A DNA stretch of 64,000 nt from Symsagittifera roscoffensis (taxonomy: Eukaryota; Xenacoelomorpha; Acoela; Convolutidae). Below the pieces are notes generated by a model that saw nothing but the letters and a program-made list of their open reading frames with translations, did not search any database and was not told the DNA's origin. Each line of letters starts with the position of its first letter. Positions within the stretch are counted from its first letter, which is position 1. Position numbers and translations under genes: made by a program. The DNA is taken from positions 23,078,013 to 23,142,012 of the forward strand of contig NC_087071.1 in the NCBI RefSeq assembly GCF_963678635.1. The letters run 5' to 3'. Shown here one piece after another: positions 1-9,474 of this stretch.

Positions 1-469
1 TGGAATTTTTGCTGTAGATTAAAAATTTTTTGATCGATTTTCCTTGAAAGTTTCACGTAAATTTGATTTCAATTGTTGCTGGTTTTATTTGAATCAGAAC
101 AATCGAATAAACAAATAAATGACAGATCAAGAAAATTGATGAAAAACATTTTTAATTTTCAAAATTATCACAATTGTATAGACTTTTCAGATTCAATACA
201 TGCCACATTCAAGACATGCAACGCTTTCATTTCTATTCAGTGACGGTATCTCAATAAGTAAAAAAAAAACTTGAGGAAAAATGGGAGATTTGGAATGTCG
301 CAAGTTTTTAGAAAAAAAGAGTTGAATGGCCTCAAAAGTGAATAAACGTAAATAAAAACGGTTATGTGAATTTCTTAACCAATTAATTTCAACGTGAAAG
401 AAAATCAGAATGGATCTGCTATTTAACCTAGCTGAAAAAAAACATTCAATCTAACCATGGAGTTTTCAA

Positions 470-780
470 AAGTTTTGCTATCAACCAATCAGAATCGAGC
501 ATAACTTATGAGGAAATTTTTATCTTTTTTGATTTCAACCAATCAGATTCGTGATTCAATGGTCGTGAAAATTTCAACAATTTTAATATTAACTAACCAG
601 AATTAAATTATACTTCTCACGGCTTTTTCAACAGTTCTGATATCAAACAAATGAGCATTCCTTCATAGGTAATATTTGTGGTAATAACCAATCAGAATGA
701 ATTATTCACAGATTTTAAAATACTTTGTAAATCAGAATCAAACTATGTTTATGAAATTTTCGAATCAATCAATTTCATTG
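470..780. repeat. Degenerate ~53-bp tandem repeat with CCAATCAGAAT core (left arm)
   Basis: The core CCAATCAGAAT or a close variant recurs near 487, 540, 596, 690 and 730, spaced about 53 bp or a multiple of it. Text between cores is also similar (TTTTCAAnAnTTTTGATATCAA). The mirrored array is in the right arm at 11,520-11,760. Confidence 0.65.
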
Positions 781-958
781 AACTTTACTAACATAACTAA
801 CATACACAATTGATACCAAAGTGAGAAAAACGAGATTTCGTATCTGGTTTATATTATTTTTTTGATACTAAATTCAAAATTTTATCAAAATTTTTTCAAA
901 ATTTTCTCTTTCGCAACAAAACCTCAAAAAAAAAATAATTACCCAATTCTCCATTTTA

Positions 959-1377
959 TCAATTTCTCTTCGGTATATTGTATAATAAACAACTGGAAAT
1001 CTTTTAATTTTGGATAATCGATTAAAAGATAATCTGACAAATCTACTTTTTGCATTTGTATCAAAATCAAAACAGTAATCGAGATGATGTTCTTTATCTT
1101 CAATTATTGTTTCATAGGCTCTTCCATTGTTTTGTTTTTTACTAATCGACCACTCAATCTGAGTACTCTTCTAATTAAAAACATTGTTGAGAAATTGGAC
1201 GGTACTCGTCTTTTCTGAAATCTCCTTTCCATCTTTTTGACAAAAGTACTGAATCTAAACAAAACTAATAAAAACATTCGTCATCTGTCTATCACTCTTG
1301 TTGTTTTTGCAGTAGTTAAATTTTAAAATTTGATGAAAGTCCTATTCAGGCTTTGAAAACTCTTTTGATAGAAACAT
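959..1377 (-). pseudogene. H gene, left-arm copy, broken
   Basis: Read on the minus strand this is the homologue of the H gene in the right arm (10,889-11,309). A T-rich tract ending in CAG precedes the ATG in both arms. The last ~58 codons stay in the same frame in both arms: NGRAYET here versus NGRAFET there, then EDKEHH and the identical RFVRLSFNRL. The first part contains in-frame stops (after FSKPE), and two single-base indels relative to the right arm shift frame around RLSGR. The product is unrecognised: basic, no signal peptide, no membrane segment. Frame conservation at the 3' end says the family once coded for protein; this copy cannot give a full one. Confidence 0.55.
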
Positions 1378-1440
1378 TTTTCCTACTGAAAAAAGAAAAG
1401 AAACTTGAAAAAGCTCAAATTGTTGTACCATTTTTATTTA

Positions 1441-1640
1441 TTTTGTAATAACAATCACTATAAAATGTTTTACCCTATTTGAGATGGAAAAATGTATCAT
1501 TTCAACGAACATTCAGTTATCCGAAGCAGAATTAAACCTGAAACCCTTTTCTTAAAAACTCCAAATGGTTTTCTCATTCTGATAACTGTATGTTGCTGTT
1601 TCAACTCTGAATTTCTATATTTTTTATTAACATTTTTCTC
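1441..1640. repeat. Arm segment whose mirror copy is displaced outside the right arm
   Basis: This stretch has its reverse-complement partner at about 12,545-12,715, beyond the right-arm end, and not at the expected place near 10,780. Shared text includes GAAATTCAGAGTTGAAACAG on the other side. It marks a rearrangement after the arms formed. Confidence 0.7.
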
Positions 1641-1799
1641 ATTAATTTTTAGGAATTTAGGAGTCTAATTTTGAGTCTAATTAATTTTTAGGAATTTCAT
1701 GCAGCCAGTTAAAAGCTCAAATTAGAGAAAAACAAATTGGATACAACCAATGAAATTCAGATATTCGAAAAATAATGATAATGTTTTCAACTAACTATA

Positions 1800-2070
1800 C
1801 ATTTTGTTTGTAATTTTGTTCAAATAAAACAAAATTTACTTCACGTTTGATAAATAAATAATTAAATGAATTTGTCTGTAGTTTCCTAATCAAATGCTGG
1901 AAAATCAATTAATAATTGGATAGTGTTTTATGTCAGTTTTGATTGAATTTTATGTTTTTTTTTGTCTCATTTTTCCTCAGATATCCTAGCTTTAATATTC
2001 ACTTGAGTTACAAAAAAAAACTGTTTTGAGCCCACAATACTTCAATTAACAAGGATACAAAACATAACAA
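1800..2070. other. Non-coding start of tandem unit 1
   Basis: No gene seen. The part from 1,860 matches 5,655-5,850 in direct orientation (CTGTAGTTTCCTAATCAAAT and onward), which marks the left edge of the tandem unit. This portion has no counterpart beside the right arm. Confidence 0.6.
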
Positions 2071-2074
2071 AACA

Positions 2075-2844
2075 TTACTTATGTTTACAATTATCAACAA
2101 ACATTAAGTCTTCCAAAATTTGGGACAGTACTTTGAATTCGTTCAAAGTATAGTTGACATAGGCAATTTGTTTCATTGCATCATTCTCTTTTGCAGTGAA
2201 GAGTCGAATCTGAATGAAGGGAGATTTGATAAGATTGTACTTCTTTATTGTGACACACGCCCTCGTCAAGTTGTATGTTGCTATTTCATATACTCTATTA
2301 CATATAACGAGCTCCTGATGCATAGTTGATTCTTTGCCAGATTTGACTTCATATAAAGGGACGAATCCAAGATTTTCAGTATCGTGATTAGTATTGGTTT
2401 TCCGGATTGTCGATATGGCTTCTCCTTTTTATCAATAAGTTAGACTTATTGGGATTTTCCAAATTGTACCAAATCAATCATTTTTTAGTAGTTGAAAGCA
2501 CGGTTCAAAATAAATTTCCCCTTGTAAGATTTTTGAAACCGAACAAATCTCCCAACTCTTGTTTGATTTTTTGAGAATCCAAACAATCAAACAAGAGTTG
2601 GGAGATTTGTTCGGTTCCAAAAATCTTACAAGGGGAAATTTATTTTGAACCGTGCTTTCAACTACTAAAAAATAATTGATTTGGTACAATTTGGAAAATT
2701 CCAATAAGTCTAGTTTGTCTTATTGGAATAAGTCTAGTTTGTCAATAAGTCTAGGCTTCTCCTTTTTATGTTTATTGATAAAAAGGAGAAGCCATATCGA
2801 CAATCCGGAATATAATTGGGACTAGTGTCTCTTCTTGGGTACAT
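2075..2844 (-). pseudogene. Gene X, copy 1, interrupted by an inverted duplication of itself
   Basis: On the minus strand the likely start is the ATG at 2,842-2,844 (MYPRRDTSPNY, homologous to MYSRKDTSPNY in copy 2). The downstream part is open from near 2,400 to the stop at 2,075, reading ENLGFVPLYEVKSGKEST, ELVICNRVYEIATYN, KKYNLIKSP, KENDAMKQIAYVNYTLNEF and ending DNCKHK. Copy 2 keeps the same frame for most of this, which supports real coding. No known domain, signal peptide or transmembrane segment is visible. Between the two parts, 2,404-2,812 contains a hairpin formed by an inverted copy of X's own sequence, so a normal transcript is unlikely. X is divergent from Q and shares its upstream DNA. 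Confidence 0.5.
2404..2812. repeat. Inverted duplication (hairpin) within gene X
   Basis: Bases 2,404-2,575 reappear as reverse complement in 2,580-2,812 with an ~18-base loop. Outer ends are TCCGGATTGTCGATATGG and its complement. The right arm carries extra repeats of AATAAGTCTAGTTTGTC and a secondary perfect hairpin at 2,755-2,796 (GGCTTCTCCTTTTTA). In unit 2 (6,190-6,365) only the first arm exists, inside gene X and partly open, so the second arm here is an added inverted copy. Confidence 0.85.
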
Positions 2845-3000
2845 TTTTGAAGAGCAATTTGATCAGATCAGAAGAGTTAAGAGAATTGATTCTGAGATTT
2901 ATTGAAAATGGAATTAAACAAAATGAGTCTTTGTGATTTCCATATATGGAAGTAGCATCAAATATGGATTATTTTGTATTAAAATTTTTATAGATCGAAA

Positions 3001-3156
3001 ATGCCTAGTATTGCAAAAAAACTACTAATTCGGAAAAAAATCAAGAGACATTATCTAAGTTCTATTCAAAAACCTGCTTTCACACAAACTCATGGTTCAA
3101 CGTTTCTGCACAGAATTCAAAATGTTCAAAGTTCAATAATGGACAGTATTTGTTGA
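3001..3156 (+). pseudogene. Gene Q, copy 1, 5'-truncated
   Basis: This is the 3' half of the Q exon. It matches 6,986-7,141 closely, including KKLL, RHYLSS, QTHGSTFLHRIQNVQSSIMD and the terminal IC then stop. A deletion joins the sequence upstream of the promoter (matching 6,561) directly to codon 58 or so of exon 2, removing TATA box, exon 1 and intron. By chance the junction supplies an in-frame ATG at 3,001, leaving an open 51-codon frame. Whether this is expressed is unknown; the native promoter is gone. Confidence 0.55.
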
Positions 3157-3309
3157 AAAAAATTAGTTGTTTTATTGATGGTGTTATGTATTTTTTATTA
3201 GTGATCATGTCAATTTTTTAATGAAAATTTAAAAAAAATTTGATAATCCACTATTTTCTCTCTTATGCTTACGAAATAATCGAAAAATTTTAAAAAGGAA
3301 AAAATATAC

Positions 3310-3670
3310 CGTTACTAAGGAATTTGCAAAAATCGTTTCATACTTGTTTACAAGATGTAATGTTTCTTCTGATTTTCAAGAAGCTGCAAAAAACGTTTCA
3401 AATTGTTTAACAAGTTGCAAAAATGTTTCAATTTTTCAACAAGATGCGAAATGTTTTTCACTTTTTTGAGAAGATGCAAAAAGTGTTCATTTTTTTTTGA
3501 CAAGATGCGAAAATTGTTTCACTTTTTTTCGACAAAATGCGAAAAAGGTTTCAATTTTTTGACATTATGTGAAAAGTGTTTCATTTTTTTTCCTACAAAA
3601 TGCAAAAAGTGTTTCAATTTTTTCTACTATGTGCGAAAAGTGTTTGAGTTTTTTTGACACGATACAAAAA
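3310..3670. repeat. ~35-bp minisatellite, array m1
   Basis: About ten degenerate units of roughly 33-36 bp with the pattern GCGAAAAGTGTTTCA, a T tract, then GACAAGAT. Its mirror-image partner is at 5,490-5,635, on the far side of the P1'/P1 pair. Open frames through it (KCxxFFDKMRKLFHFF-like) are a by-product of a period divisible by three. Confidence 0.85.
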
Positions 3671-3914
3671 CCATCAGGTATTTCTTGTGTACAAATTTTC
3701 TAGTGTTTTTTGTAATATGTGTGCGAAAAGAAAATTAATCAAGCTTCTTAATATTTGTGCGAGTTCGGAGCGCTAAATTAGGTTGTATTCTAATTGTTTT
3801 TCATTGATTTACTCTGAACCTCTCATCTATTCTCATAATTAAAATGAAATTGAAGAAATTAATCAATAACAAAGAACGAAGTTAGTACCAAACAACAAAT
3901 ATTTACAAAAATAT

Positions 3915-4357
3915 TCAATCAAAGAGCTGTCGAGCAGCAGAAGAGTTCTGGAGGATGTTCTCTAAAGAAGGCAGAGCTGGACGAGGTTCCATCGATGGTG
4001 GTTAATGTGGAGCTGGAGGCGTCATTGTTTCTGAGAAACCCTCATCTTCATCTTTTGTGAGGGGGTTTTCGGCAGATCCCATCTCATCCTTCCAAGGAAA
4101 GAGGAAGTTGTCGACTGGTTGAGCCACATATCTAGAGTCAGAAGTGTCGGGATAGTTCATTCCCACGTGCTCAGCCATTTGCTCCATCATTTCCCTTTCT
4201 CAAAGTTGGTTCTCTGTCATGGGTATTGCATCATTTGATGTTCGTTCAAATCCCTGCGCATCACTTCCACCATGTGCCAGACTTGAATTGGGATGTCCAT
4301 TTGTGCCAGAAAAACTCCAGAGGCTGTTTCTCGCTCTTGAATTTGTAATAGATTAGG
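3915..4357 (-). pseudogene. Gene P, copy P1', broken, head-to-head with P1
   Basis: The minus strand matches P1 from the sequence for PDLVQI to the end. The last part is open (MMEQMAEHVGMNYPDTSDSRYV, FLFPWKDEMGSAENP, DEDEGFSETMTPPAPH) but the first part has a frameshift near GVFLE and the start codon region is missing: homology stops at 4,357. It ends at the same TAA after PAPH as P1 and P2'. Downstream text remains alignable to the RQLFD end of P2. Product family unrecognised. Confidence 0.6.
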
Positions 4358-4560
4358 CGAAAGTTCTACTTTAGATACTTTTTACACATTGTCGTTTTCA
4401 CATCAAAAATTTTTGTTATTGGAAAAAAACAAAATGTAAAAGTATCTAAAATGGAACTTTGTTTCCGTTTGGACACGACTTTTATACATTAATTCCATAA
4501 AAGAAAGCTGAAATCTGATTCGACACGAATACAATCCAAATTAAGAAAATCAATTCTGAA
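4358..4560. other. Centre of the unit-1 palindrome
   Basis: No gene recognised. It contains a short inverted repeat: GTTCTACTTTAGATAC at 4,360 against GTATCTAAAATGGAAC at 4,441-4,456. The same spacer occurs at 8,340-8,520 in unit 2. A 13-codon open frame (MELCFRLDTTF) starts at 4,451 and in unit 2 at 8,433, too short to call. Confidence 0.55.
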
Positions 4561-4788
4561 TGGTTAAACACACACATTCGAGTTGAAGGCACCCCTCACT
4601 CCTAACTAAAATTCATTTCATTTTCAACTAAACTACCGTCAACTACCTGCTATCTCAGCACTAAATCATTCAATTTCAACTTATATACCGTCAGCTACAT
4701 CCTCTCTCAGCTCTATATCATTCTGGTTTTTACTCTTTTACTCCACTTATTGCTCAAATTGATCTTTTCAGTGCAAAACAGCAACCTC
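4560..4788 (+). promoter_or_regulatory. Upstream region of P1 with a ~57-bp tandem duplication and a splice-acceptor-like end
   Basis: Two copies of a ~57-bp block (TTTTCAACTAAACTACCGTCAACTACCT and CAATTTCAACTTATATACCGTCAGCTACAT) lie at 4,620-4,730. A TTATATA element is at about 4,680. The region ends GATCTTTTCAG at 4,761-4,771, a good nematode acceptor (cis or trans), just before the P start. Unit 2 conserves all of this at 8,530-8,771. Confidence 0.45.
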
Positions 4789-5157
4789 ATGTACTATTTA
4801 GGATTTTCGCCTGATCTAGTACAAATTCAAGTGCGAGAAACTGGAGTTTTTCTGGAACGAATGGACATCTCAATTCAAGTTTGGCACATGGAAAGGATGC
4901 GCAAGGATTTCAACGAACATCATACGATGCAAGTACCAATGACAGAGAACCAAATTGGAGAAAAGCAAACGATGGAGCAAGTGGCTGAGCACGTGAGAAT
5001 GGACTACTCCGACACTTTTGACTCTAGATATGTGGCTCAATCAGTCGACAATTTTCTCTTTTCTTGGGAGGATGAGATGGGATCCGCCGAAAACCCCATC
5101 ACACTAGATGAAGATGAGGGTTTCACAGAAACAATGACGCCTCCAGCTCCACATTAA
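4789..5157 (+). CDS. Gene P, copy P1: small acidic-tailed protein, unknown function
   Basis: The open frame from the ATG at 4,789 encodes 122 residues starting MYYLGFSPDLVQIQV. The frame is also open upstream to a TTTTCAG acceptor at 4,771, so a short 5' exon or trans-spliced leader is possible. The protein has a Met/Glu-rich middle and an acidic C-terminal segment (DEDEGF) followed by TETMTPPAPH; no signal peptide, membrane segment or known domain. Compared with P2, differences are mostly single substitutions in an unbroken frame, which argues for real coding. It stops at a TAA where P2 has CAA; past the stop the same frame continues alignable to P2's end (SSAARQLFD). It lies head-to-head with P1' and is enclosed by mirrored minisatellites. 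Confidence 0.5.
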   Translation: MYYLGFSPDLVQIQVRETGVFLERMDISIQVWHMERMRKDFNEHHTMQVPMTENQIGEKQTMEQVAEHVRMDYSDTFDSRYVAQSVDNFLFSWEDEMGSAENPITLDEDEGFTETMTPPAPH

Positions 5158-5489
5158 CCACCATCGATGGAACCTCGTCCAGCTCTGCGTTCTTTAGAGA
5201 ACATCATCCAGAACTCTTCTGCTGCTCGACAGCTCTTTGATTGAATACTTTTGTAAATATTTGTTGTTTGGTACTAACTTCGTTCTTTGTTATTAATTAA
5301 TTTCTTCAATTTTGTTTTAACTATGAGAATAGATGAGAGGTTCAGAGTAAATCAATGAAAACCAATTAGAATACAACCTAATTTAGCGCTCCGAACTCGC
5401 ACAAATATTAAGAAACTTGATTAATTTAATTTTTGCACACATATAAGGAAAACACCAGATCGTTTGTACACAAGAAATACCTGATGGTT

Positions 5490-5635
5490 TTTGTATCGTG
5501 TCGAAAAAACTCAAACACTTTTCGCCCTTTGTAGAAAAAATTGAAACACTTTTTTTTATTTTGTAGGAAAAAAAATGAAACACTTTTTCACATAATGTCA
5601 AAAAAATTGAAACGATTTTTGCACTTTGTGTTTGA
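5490..5635. repeat. ~35-bp minisatellite, array m1', mirror of m1
   Basis: Reverse-complement units of m1 (GAAACACTTTTT, TTGTAGG), about four units only. It is shorter than the other three arrays and the edge at 5,640 joins directly to the start of unit 2. Confidence 0.8.
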
Positions 5636-5867
5636 AAATAATTTGATAAAATCAGTATTTAAATAAATTTTTCTGTAGTTTCCTAATCAAATACTGGAAA
5701 ATCAATTGATAATTGGACAGTGTTCTATGTCAGTTTTGATTGAATTTCAAGTTTTTTTTTGTCTGATTTTTCCTCAGATATCCTAGCTCTAATGTTCACT
5801 TGAGTGACAAAAAACAGTTTGAACCAACAATACTTCAATTAACAAGGATACAAAACATCAGAAAGCA

Positions 5868-6404
5868 TTACTTAGGTTTACAATTATCAACAAACATAAA
5901 GTCTTCCAAAATTTGGAACAGTACTTTGAATTCGTTCAAAGTATAGTTGACATAGGCAATTTGTTTCATTGCATCATTCTCTTTTGCAGTGAAGAGTCGA
6001 ATCTGAATATGGGAGATTTGATCAGATTGTACTTCTTGATTGTGACACACACCCTCGTTAAGTTGTATGTTGCTATTTCATATACTTTATTACATATGTC
6101 GAGCTCCTGAAGCATAGTTGATTCTTTGCCAGATTTGACTTCATATAAAGTAACGAGTCCAAGGTTTTCAGTACCGTGGTTGCTGGTATTCCGGTTTGTC
6201 GATATGGCTTCTCCTTTTTATCACTAAGTAAGACTTTTGGGATTTTTCAAATTGTACCAAATCAATCAATTTTTAGTAGTTGAAAGCACGGTTCAAAATA
6301 AGTTCCCCCTTGTAAGATTTTTGGAACCGAACAAATCTCCCAACTCTTGTTTGATTTTTTGAGAATTCAATATAATTGGGACTAGTGTCTTTTCTTGAGT
6401 ACAT
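5868..6404 (-). pseudogene. Gene X, copy 2
   Basis: On the minus strand the ATG at 6,402-6,404 opens a 43-codon frame (MYSRKDTSPNY, IEFSKNQTRVGRF, SYKGELILNRAFNY) ending at a TAA at 6,273. The second part, homologous to the long frame of X1, is open from about 6,190 (ENLGLVTLYEVKSGKEST) but has a one-base deletion near 6,010 (codons for KSPFIQ) that breaks the frame before it resumes as QIRLFTAKENDAMKQIAY and ends DNCKPK at 5,868. The ~80 bases between the two parts could be an intron, but no clean donor/acceptor pair keeps frame. Function unknown; no domain recognised. Divergent from Q2. Confidence 0.45.
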
Positions 6405-6620
6405 TTTTGAAGAGCAATTTGATCAGATAAGAAAAATTAAGAGAAGTGATTCTGAGATTTATTGAAAATGGAATTAAACAAAATGAGTCTTCGTGATTTC
6501 CATATATGGAAGTAGCATCAAATATGGATTGTTTTGTATGAAAATTTCATAAATCGAAAATGCGTGGGCGTTACTTCTACTATATAAATTCACAATTTTC
6601 AGCAAAAATTATTCTTCCCA
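6405..6620. promoter_or_regulatory. Shared upstream region of divergent X2 and Q2, TATA box at 6,581
   Basis: Between the two divergent starts. On the Q side CTACTATATAAATT (6,578-6,590) lies ~35 bases before the ATG. The same TATA text and the flanking GTGGGCGTTACTTCT are kept in the reverse-complement copy upstream of Q3 (about 10,450-10,485), although the genes themselves have drifted, which suggests a functional core promoter. Confidence 0.5.
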
Positions 6621-7141
6621 ATGGCAGCTGCTATGTGTCAAGTTCTTCCCAGCTTTTATTCAAATTACAGTAAAAACTTGCCTAATATTTCTGTTTTCAA
6701 CAAGTTTTAAGATAAATACATACTAACCCAAGATTATTGTGCATCTACTCACAATTCTTTATGTTCTTTGGAGAATAGTAAGCTCCAAATTGTTTTATTA
6801 GGAAAATCTTTCAGCCAATTTTGCAGAGATTAGATAAATACATTTGCATATATCAAAAAATTGAATGTCTTTACAATTTGTTCAAACACAGATTCCATTC
6901 AAGTATTGTTACATCTAGCGGAGAAAAATCCAATCAGCTTAACCGAACAGTTCAACATAATTTACTATGGAAAGGAGGCAAAAAGGTACCTAGTATTGCA
7001 AAGAAACTACTAATTCTGAAAAAATTCAGGAGACATTATCTAAGTTCTAATCAAAAACTTGCTTTCACCCAAACTCATGGTTCAACGTTTCTGCACAGAA
7101 TTCAAAATGTTCAAAGTTCAATAATGGACATGATTTGTTGA
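6621..7141 (+). pseudogene. Gene Q, copy 2: exon 1 broken, exon 2 open
   Basis: The first exon starts ATG GCA GCT GCT (MAAAMCQVLPSFYS) but reaches a TAA after FNKF, and the position homologous to the Q3 splice donor has lost its GT. The second exon follows a TTTTGCAG acceptor (ending 6,826) and is open for 105 codons: LDKYICIYQKIECLYNLF, HRFHSSIVTSSGEK, QLNRTVQHNL, RRHYLSSNQK, QTHGSTFLHRIQ and the end IC. It is basic and soluble-looking with no known domain. Exon 2 is the longest surviving version of the C-terminus. As it stands a normal transcript would not give the full product. Confidence 0.5.
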
Positions 7142-7299
7142 ATAAAGTTAGTTGTTTTATTGATGGTTATGAATTTGTAATTTGTGATCATGTCAAATTT
7201 TTAATGAAAAATTAAAAAAAAATTTGATAATCTACTATTTTCTCTCTTATGCTTACGAAATAATCGAAAAATTTTAAACAGAAAAATATATACCGTTAC

Positions 7300-7660
7300 T
7301 AAGGAATTTGCAAAAACGTTTTCATACTTGTTTACAAGATGTAATGTTTTTTTCTGATTTTCAAAAAGCTGCAAAAAACGTTTCAAATTGTTTAACAAGT
7401 TGCAAAAATGTTTCAATTTTTCAACAAGATGCGAAATGTATTTCTTTTTTTTTGACAAGATGCGAAAAGTGTTTCTTTTTTTTTGACAAGATTCGAAAAT
7501 TGTTTCACTTTTTTTGACAAAATGCGAAAAGGGTTTAAATTTTTTTGACAATATGTGAAAATTTTTTCATTTTTTTCCTACAAAACGCAAAAAGTGTTTC
7601 AATTTTTTCTACAAAGTGCGAAAAGTGTTTGAGTTTTTTTGACACGATACAAAAACCATC
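7300..7660. repeat. ~35-bp minisatellite, array m2
   Basis: About ten units, aligned with m1 in direct orientation and with m2' (9,475-9,835) in mirror orientation. Unit pattern GATGCGAAAAGTGTTTC then a T tract then GACAA. Confidence 0.85.
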
Positions 7661-7924
7661 AGGTTTTTCTTGTGTACAACTTTTCTAGTGTTTTTCCTAA
7701 TATGTGTGCGAAAATAAAATTAATCAAAACTCTTAATATTTGTGCGAGTTCGGAGCGCTAATTTAGGTTGTATTCTAATTTTTTTTCATTGATTTACTCT
7801 AAACCGCTCATCTATTTTCAAAATTAAAACGAAATTGAAGAAATTAATTAAAAACAAAGAACGAAGTTAGTACCAAAGAATAAATATTTACAAAAATATT
7901 CAATCTAAGAGCTGTCGAGCAGCA

Positions 7925-8340
7925 GAAGAGTTCTGGATGATGTTCTCTAAAGAACGCAGAGCTCGACCAGGTTCCATTGATGGTGGTTAATGTGGAGCTG
8001 GAGGCGTCATTGTTTCTGAGAAACCCTCATCTTCATCTTTTGTGATGGGGTTTTCGGCGGATCCCATCTCATCCCTCCAAGGAAAGAGGAAGTTGTCGAC
8101 TGGTTGAGCCACATATCTAAAGTCACAAGTGTCGGGTAGTTAATTCCCACGTGCGCAGCCATTTGATCCATCATTTGCATTTCTCCAAGTTGGTTCTCTG
8201 TCATGGGTATTGCATCATTTGAAGTTCGTTCAAATCCCTGCGCATCACTTCCACCATGTGCCAGACTTAAATTGGGATGTCCATTTGTGCCAGAAAAACT
8301 CCAGAGGATGTTTCTCGGACTTGAATTTGTAATAGATCAG
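7925..8340 (-). pseudogene. Gene P, copy P2', broken, head-to-head with P2
   Basis: Minus-strand homologue of P. The stretch ENQLGEMQMMDQMAAHVGINYP is intact, then a one-base deletion near 8,138 shifts frame before PWRDEMGSAENP and DEDEGFSETMTPPAPH, ending at the shared TAA. The start codon region is missing and homology ends near 8,345, as in P1'. The defect pattern differs from P1'. Confidence 0.6.
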
Positions 8341-8519
8341 GCGAAAACTCTACTTGAGATACTTTTTACATATTGTCGTTTTCACATCACAAATTTTTGT
8401 GATTGGAAAAAACAATGTGTAAAAGTATCTAAAATGGAACTTTGTTTTCGTTTGGACACGACTTTTACATATTAATTCCATAAATGAAAGCAGAAATCTG
8501 ATTCGACACGAATACAATC

Positions 8520-8771
8520 CAAATTAGGATAATCAATTCTGATTGGTTAAACCCACACATTCGAGTTGAAGGCACCACTCACTCCTAACTAAAAATTATT
8601 TCATTTTCAACTAAACTACCGTCAACTACCTCCACTCTCAGCACTAAATCATTCATTTTCAACTTATATACCGTCAGCTACATCCTCTCTCAGCTCTATA
8701 TCATTCTTGTTTTTACTCTTTTACTCCACTTATTGCTCAAATTGATCTTTTCAGTGCAAAACAGCAACCTC
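8520..8771 (+). promoter_or_regulatory. Upstream region of P2, same layout as P1
   Basis: It carries the same duplicated ~57-bp block (ACTACCGTCAACTACCT and ATATACCGTCAGCTACAT) and ends GATCTTTTCAG at 8,744-8,754, 17 bases before the P2 ATG. High similarity to 4,560-4,788. Confidence 0.45.
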
Positions 8772-9224
8772 ATGTACTATTTAGGATTTTTGCCTGATCT
8801 AGTGCAAATTCATGTGCGAGAAACTGGAGTTTTTCTGGAACGAATGGACATCCCAATCCAAGTCTGGCACATGGAAGTGATGCGCAAGGATTTTAACGAA
8901 CATCATACGATGCAAGTACCAATGACAGAGAACCAACTTGGAGAAATGCAAATGATGGAGCAAGTGGCTGAGCACGTGAGAATGAACTACCCCGACACTT
9001 CTGGCTCTAGATATGTGGCTCAACCAGTTGACAACTTCCTCTTTCCTTGGGAGGATGAGATGGGATCCGCCGAAAACCCCATCACAATAGATGAAGATGA
9101 GGGTTTCTCAGAAACAATGACGCCTCCAGCTCCACAACAACTTACAGCGATGGAACTTCGTCCAGCTCTGCATTCTATAGAGAACCGCCAGAACTCTTCT
9201 GCTGCTCGACAGCTTTTTGATTAA
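8772..9224 (+). CDS. Gene P, copy P2: longest intact copy, unknown function
   Basis: ATG at 8,772, 150 residues to a TAA at 9,222-9,224. Begins MYYLGFLPDLVQIHV and ends SSAARQLFD. The frame is also open upstream to the TTTTCAG acceptor at 8,754. The middle is Met/Gln/Glu-rich (QMMEQVAEHV), then FPWEDEMGSAENP, then the acidic DEDEGF and a Pro-rich PPAPQQ. No signal peptide, membrane span or known domain. This is the only one of four P copies with CAA in place of the TAA after PPAP, so its 27-residue tail is either the original end or a read-through gained by mutation. It looks like the copy most likely to be functional. Confidence 0.55.
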   Translation: MYYLGFLPDLVQIHVRETGVFLERMDIPIQVWHMEVMRKDFNEHHTMQVPMTENQLGEMQMMEQVAEHVRMNYPDTSGSRYVAQPVDNFLFPWEDEMGSAENPITIDEDEGFSETMTPPAPQQLTAMELRPALHSIENRQNSSAARQLFD

Positions 9225-9474
9225 ATATTTTTGTTAACAATTGCTGTTTGGTATTAACTTCGTTCTTTGTAATTAACTATTTTCTTCAATTGCATTTTAC
9301 TTATGAGAATAGATGAGAGATTCAAAGTAAATCAATGAAAAACAATTAGAATACAACCTAATATAGCTCTCCGAACTCGCACACATTAAAAAAAACGTGT
9401 TTAATTATCGCAGACATCTCAGAAAAAACACTAGAAAATTTGTACACAAGTAAGAAATACCTGATGGTTTTTGT

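Larger units (their letters stand above)
1..1430 (+). repeat. Left arm A of the large inverted repeat
   Basis: The segment matches the reverse complement of 10,800-12,195 throughout, with many substitutions and small indels. The first bases, TGGAATTTTTGCTGTAG, pair with the right-arm end at about 12,175-12,195. The arm carries the decayed H gene (minus) and a 53-bp degenerate tandem repeat. Outside H I see nothing coding. Confidence 0.85.

Noticed and set aside
2404-2812. Reading the hairpin as an inserted MITE
   Set aside because: Unit 2 has a single arm within gene X at the same place, so an inverted duplication of gene DNA explains it better.
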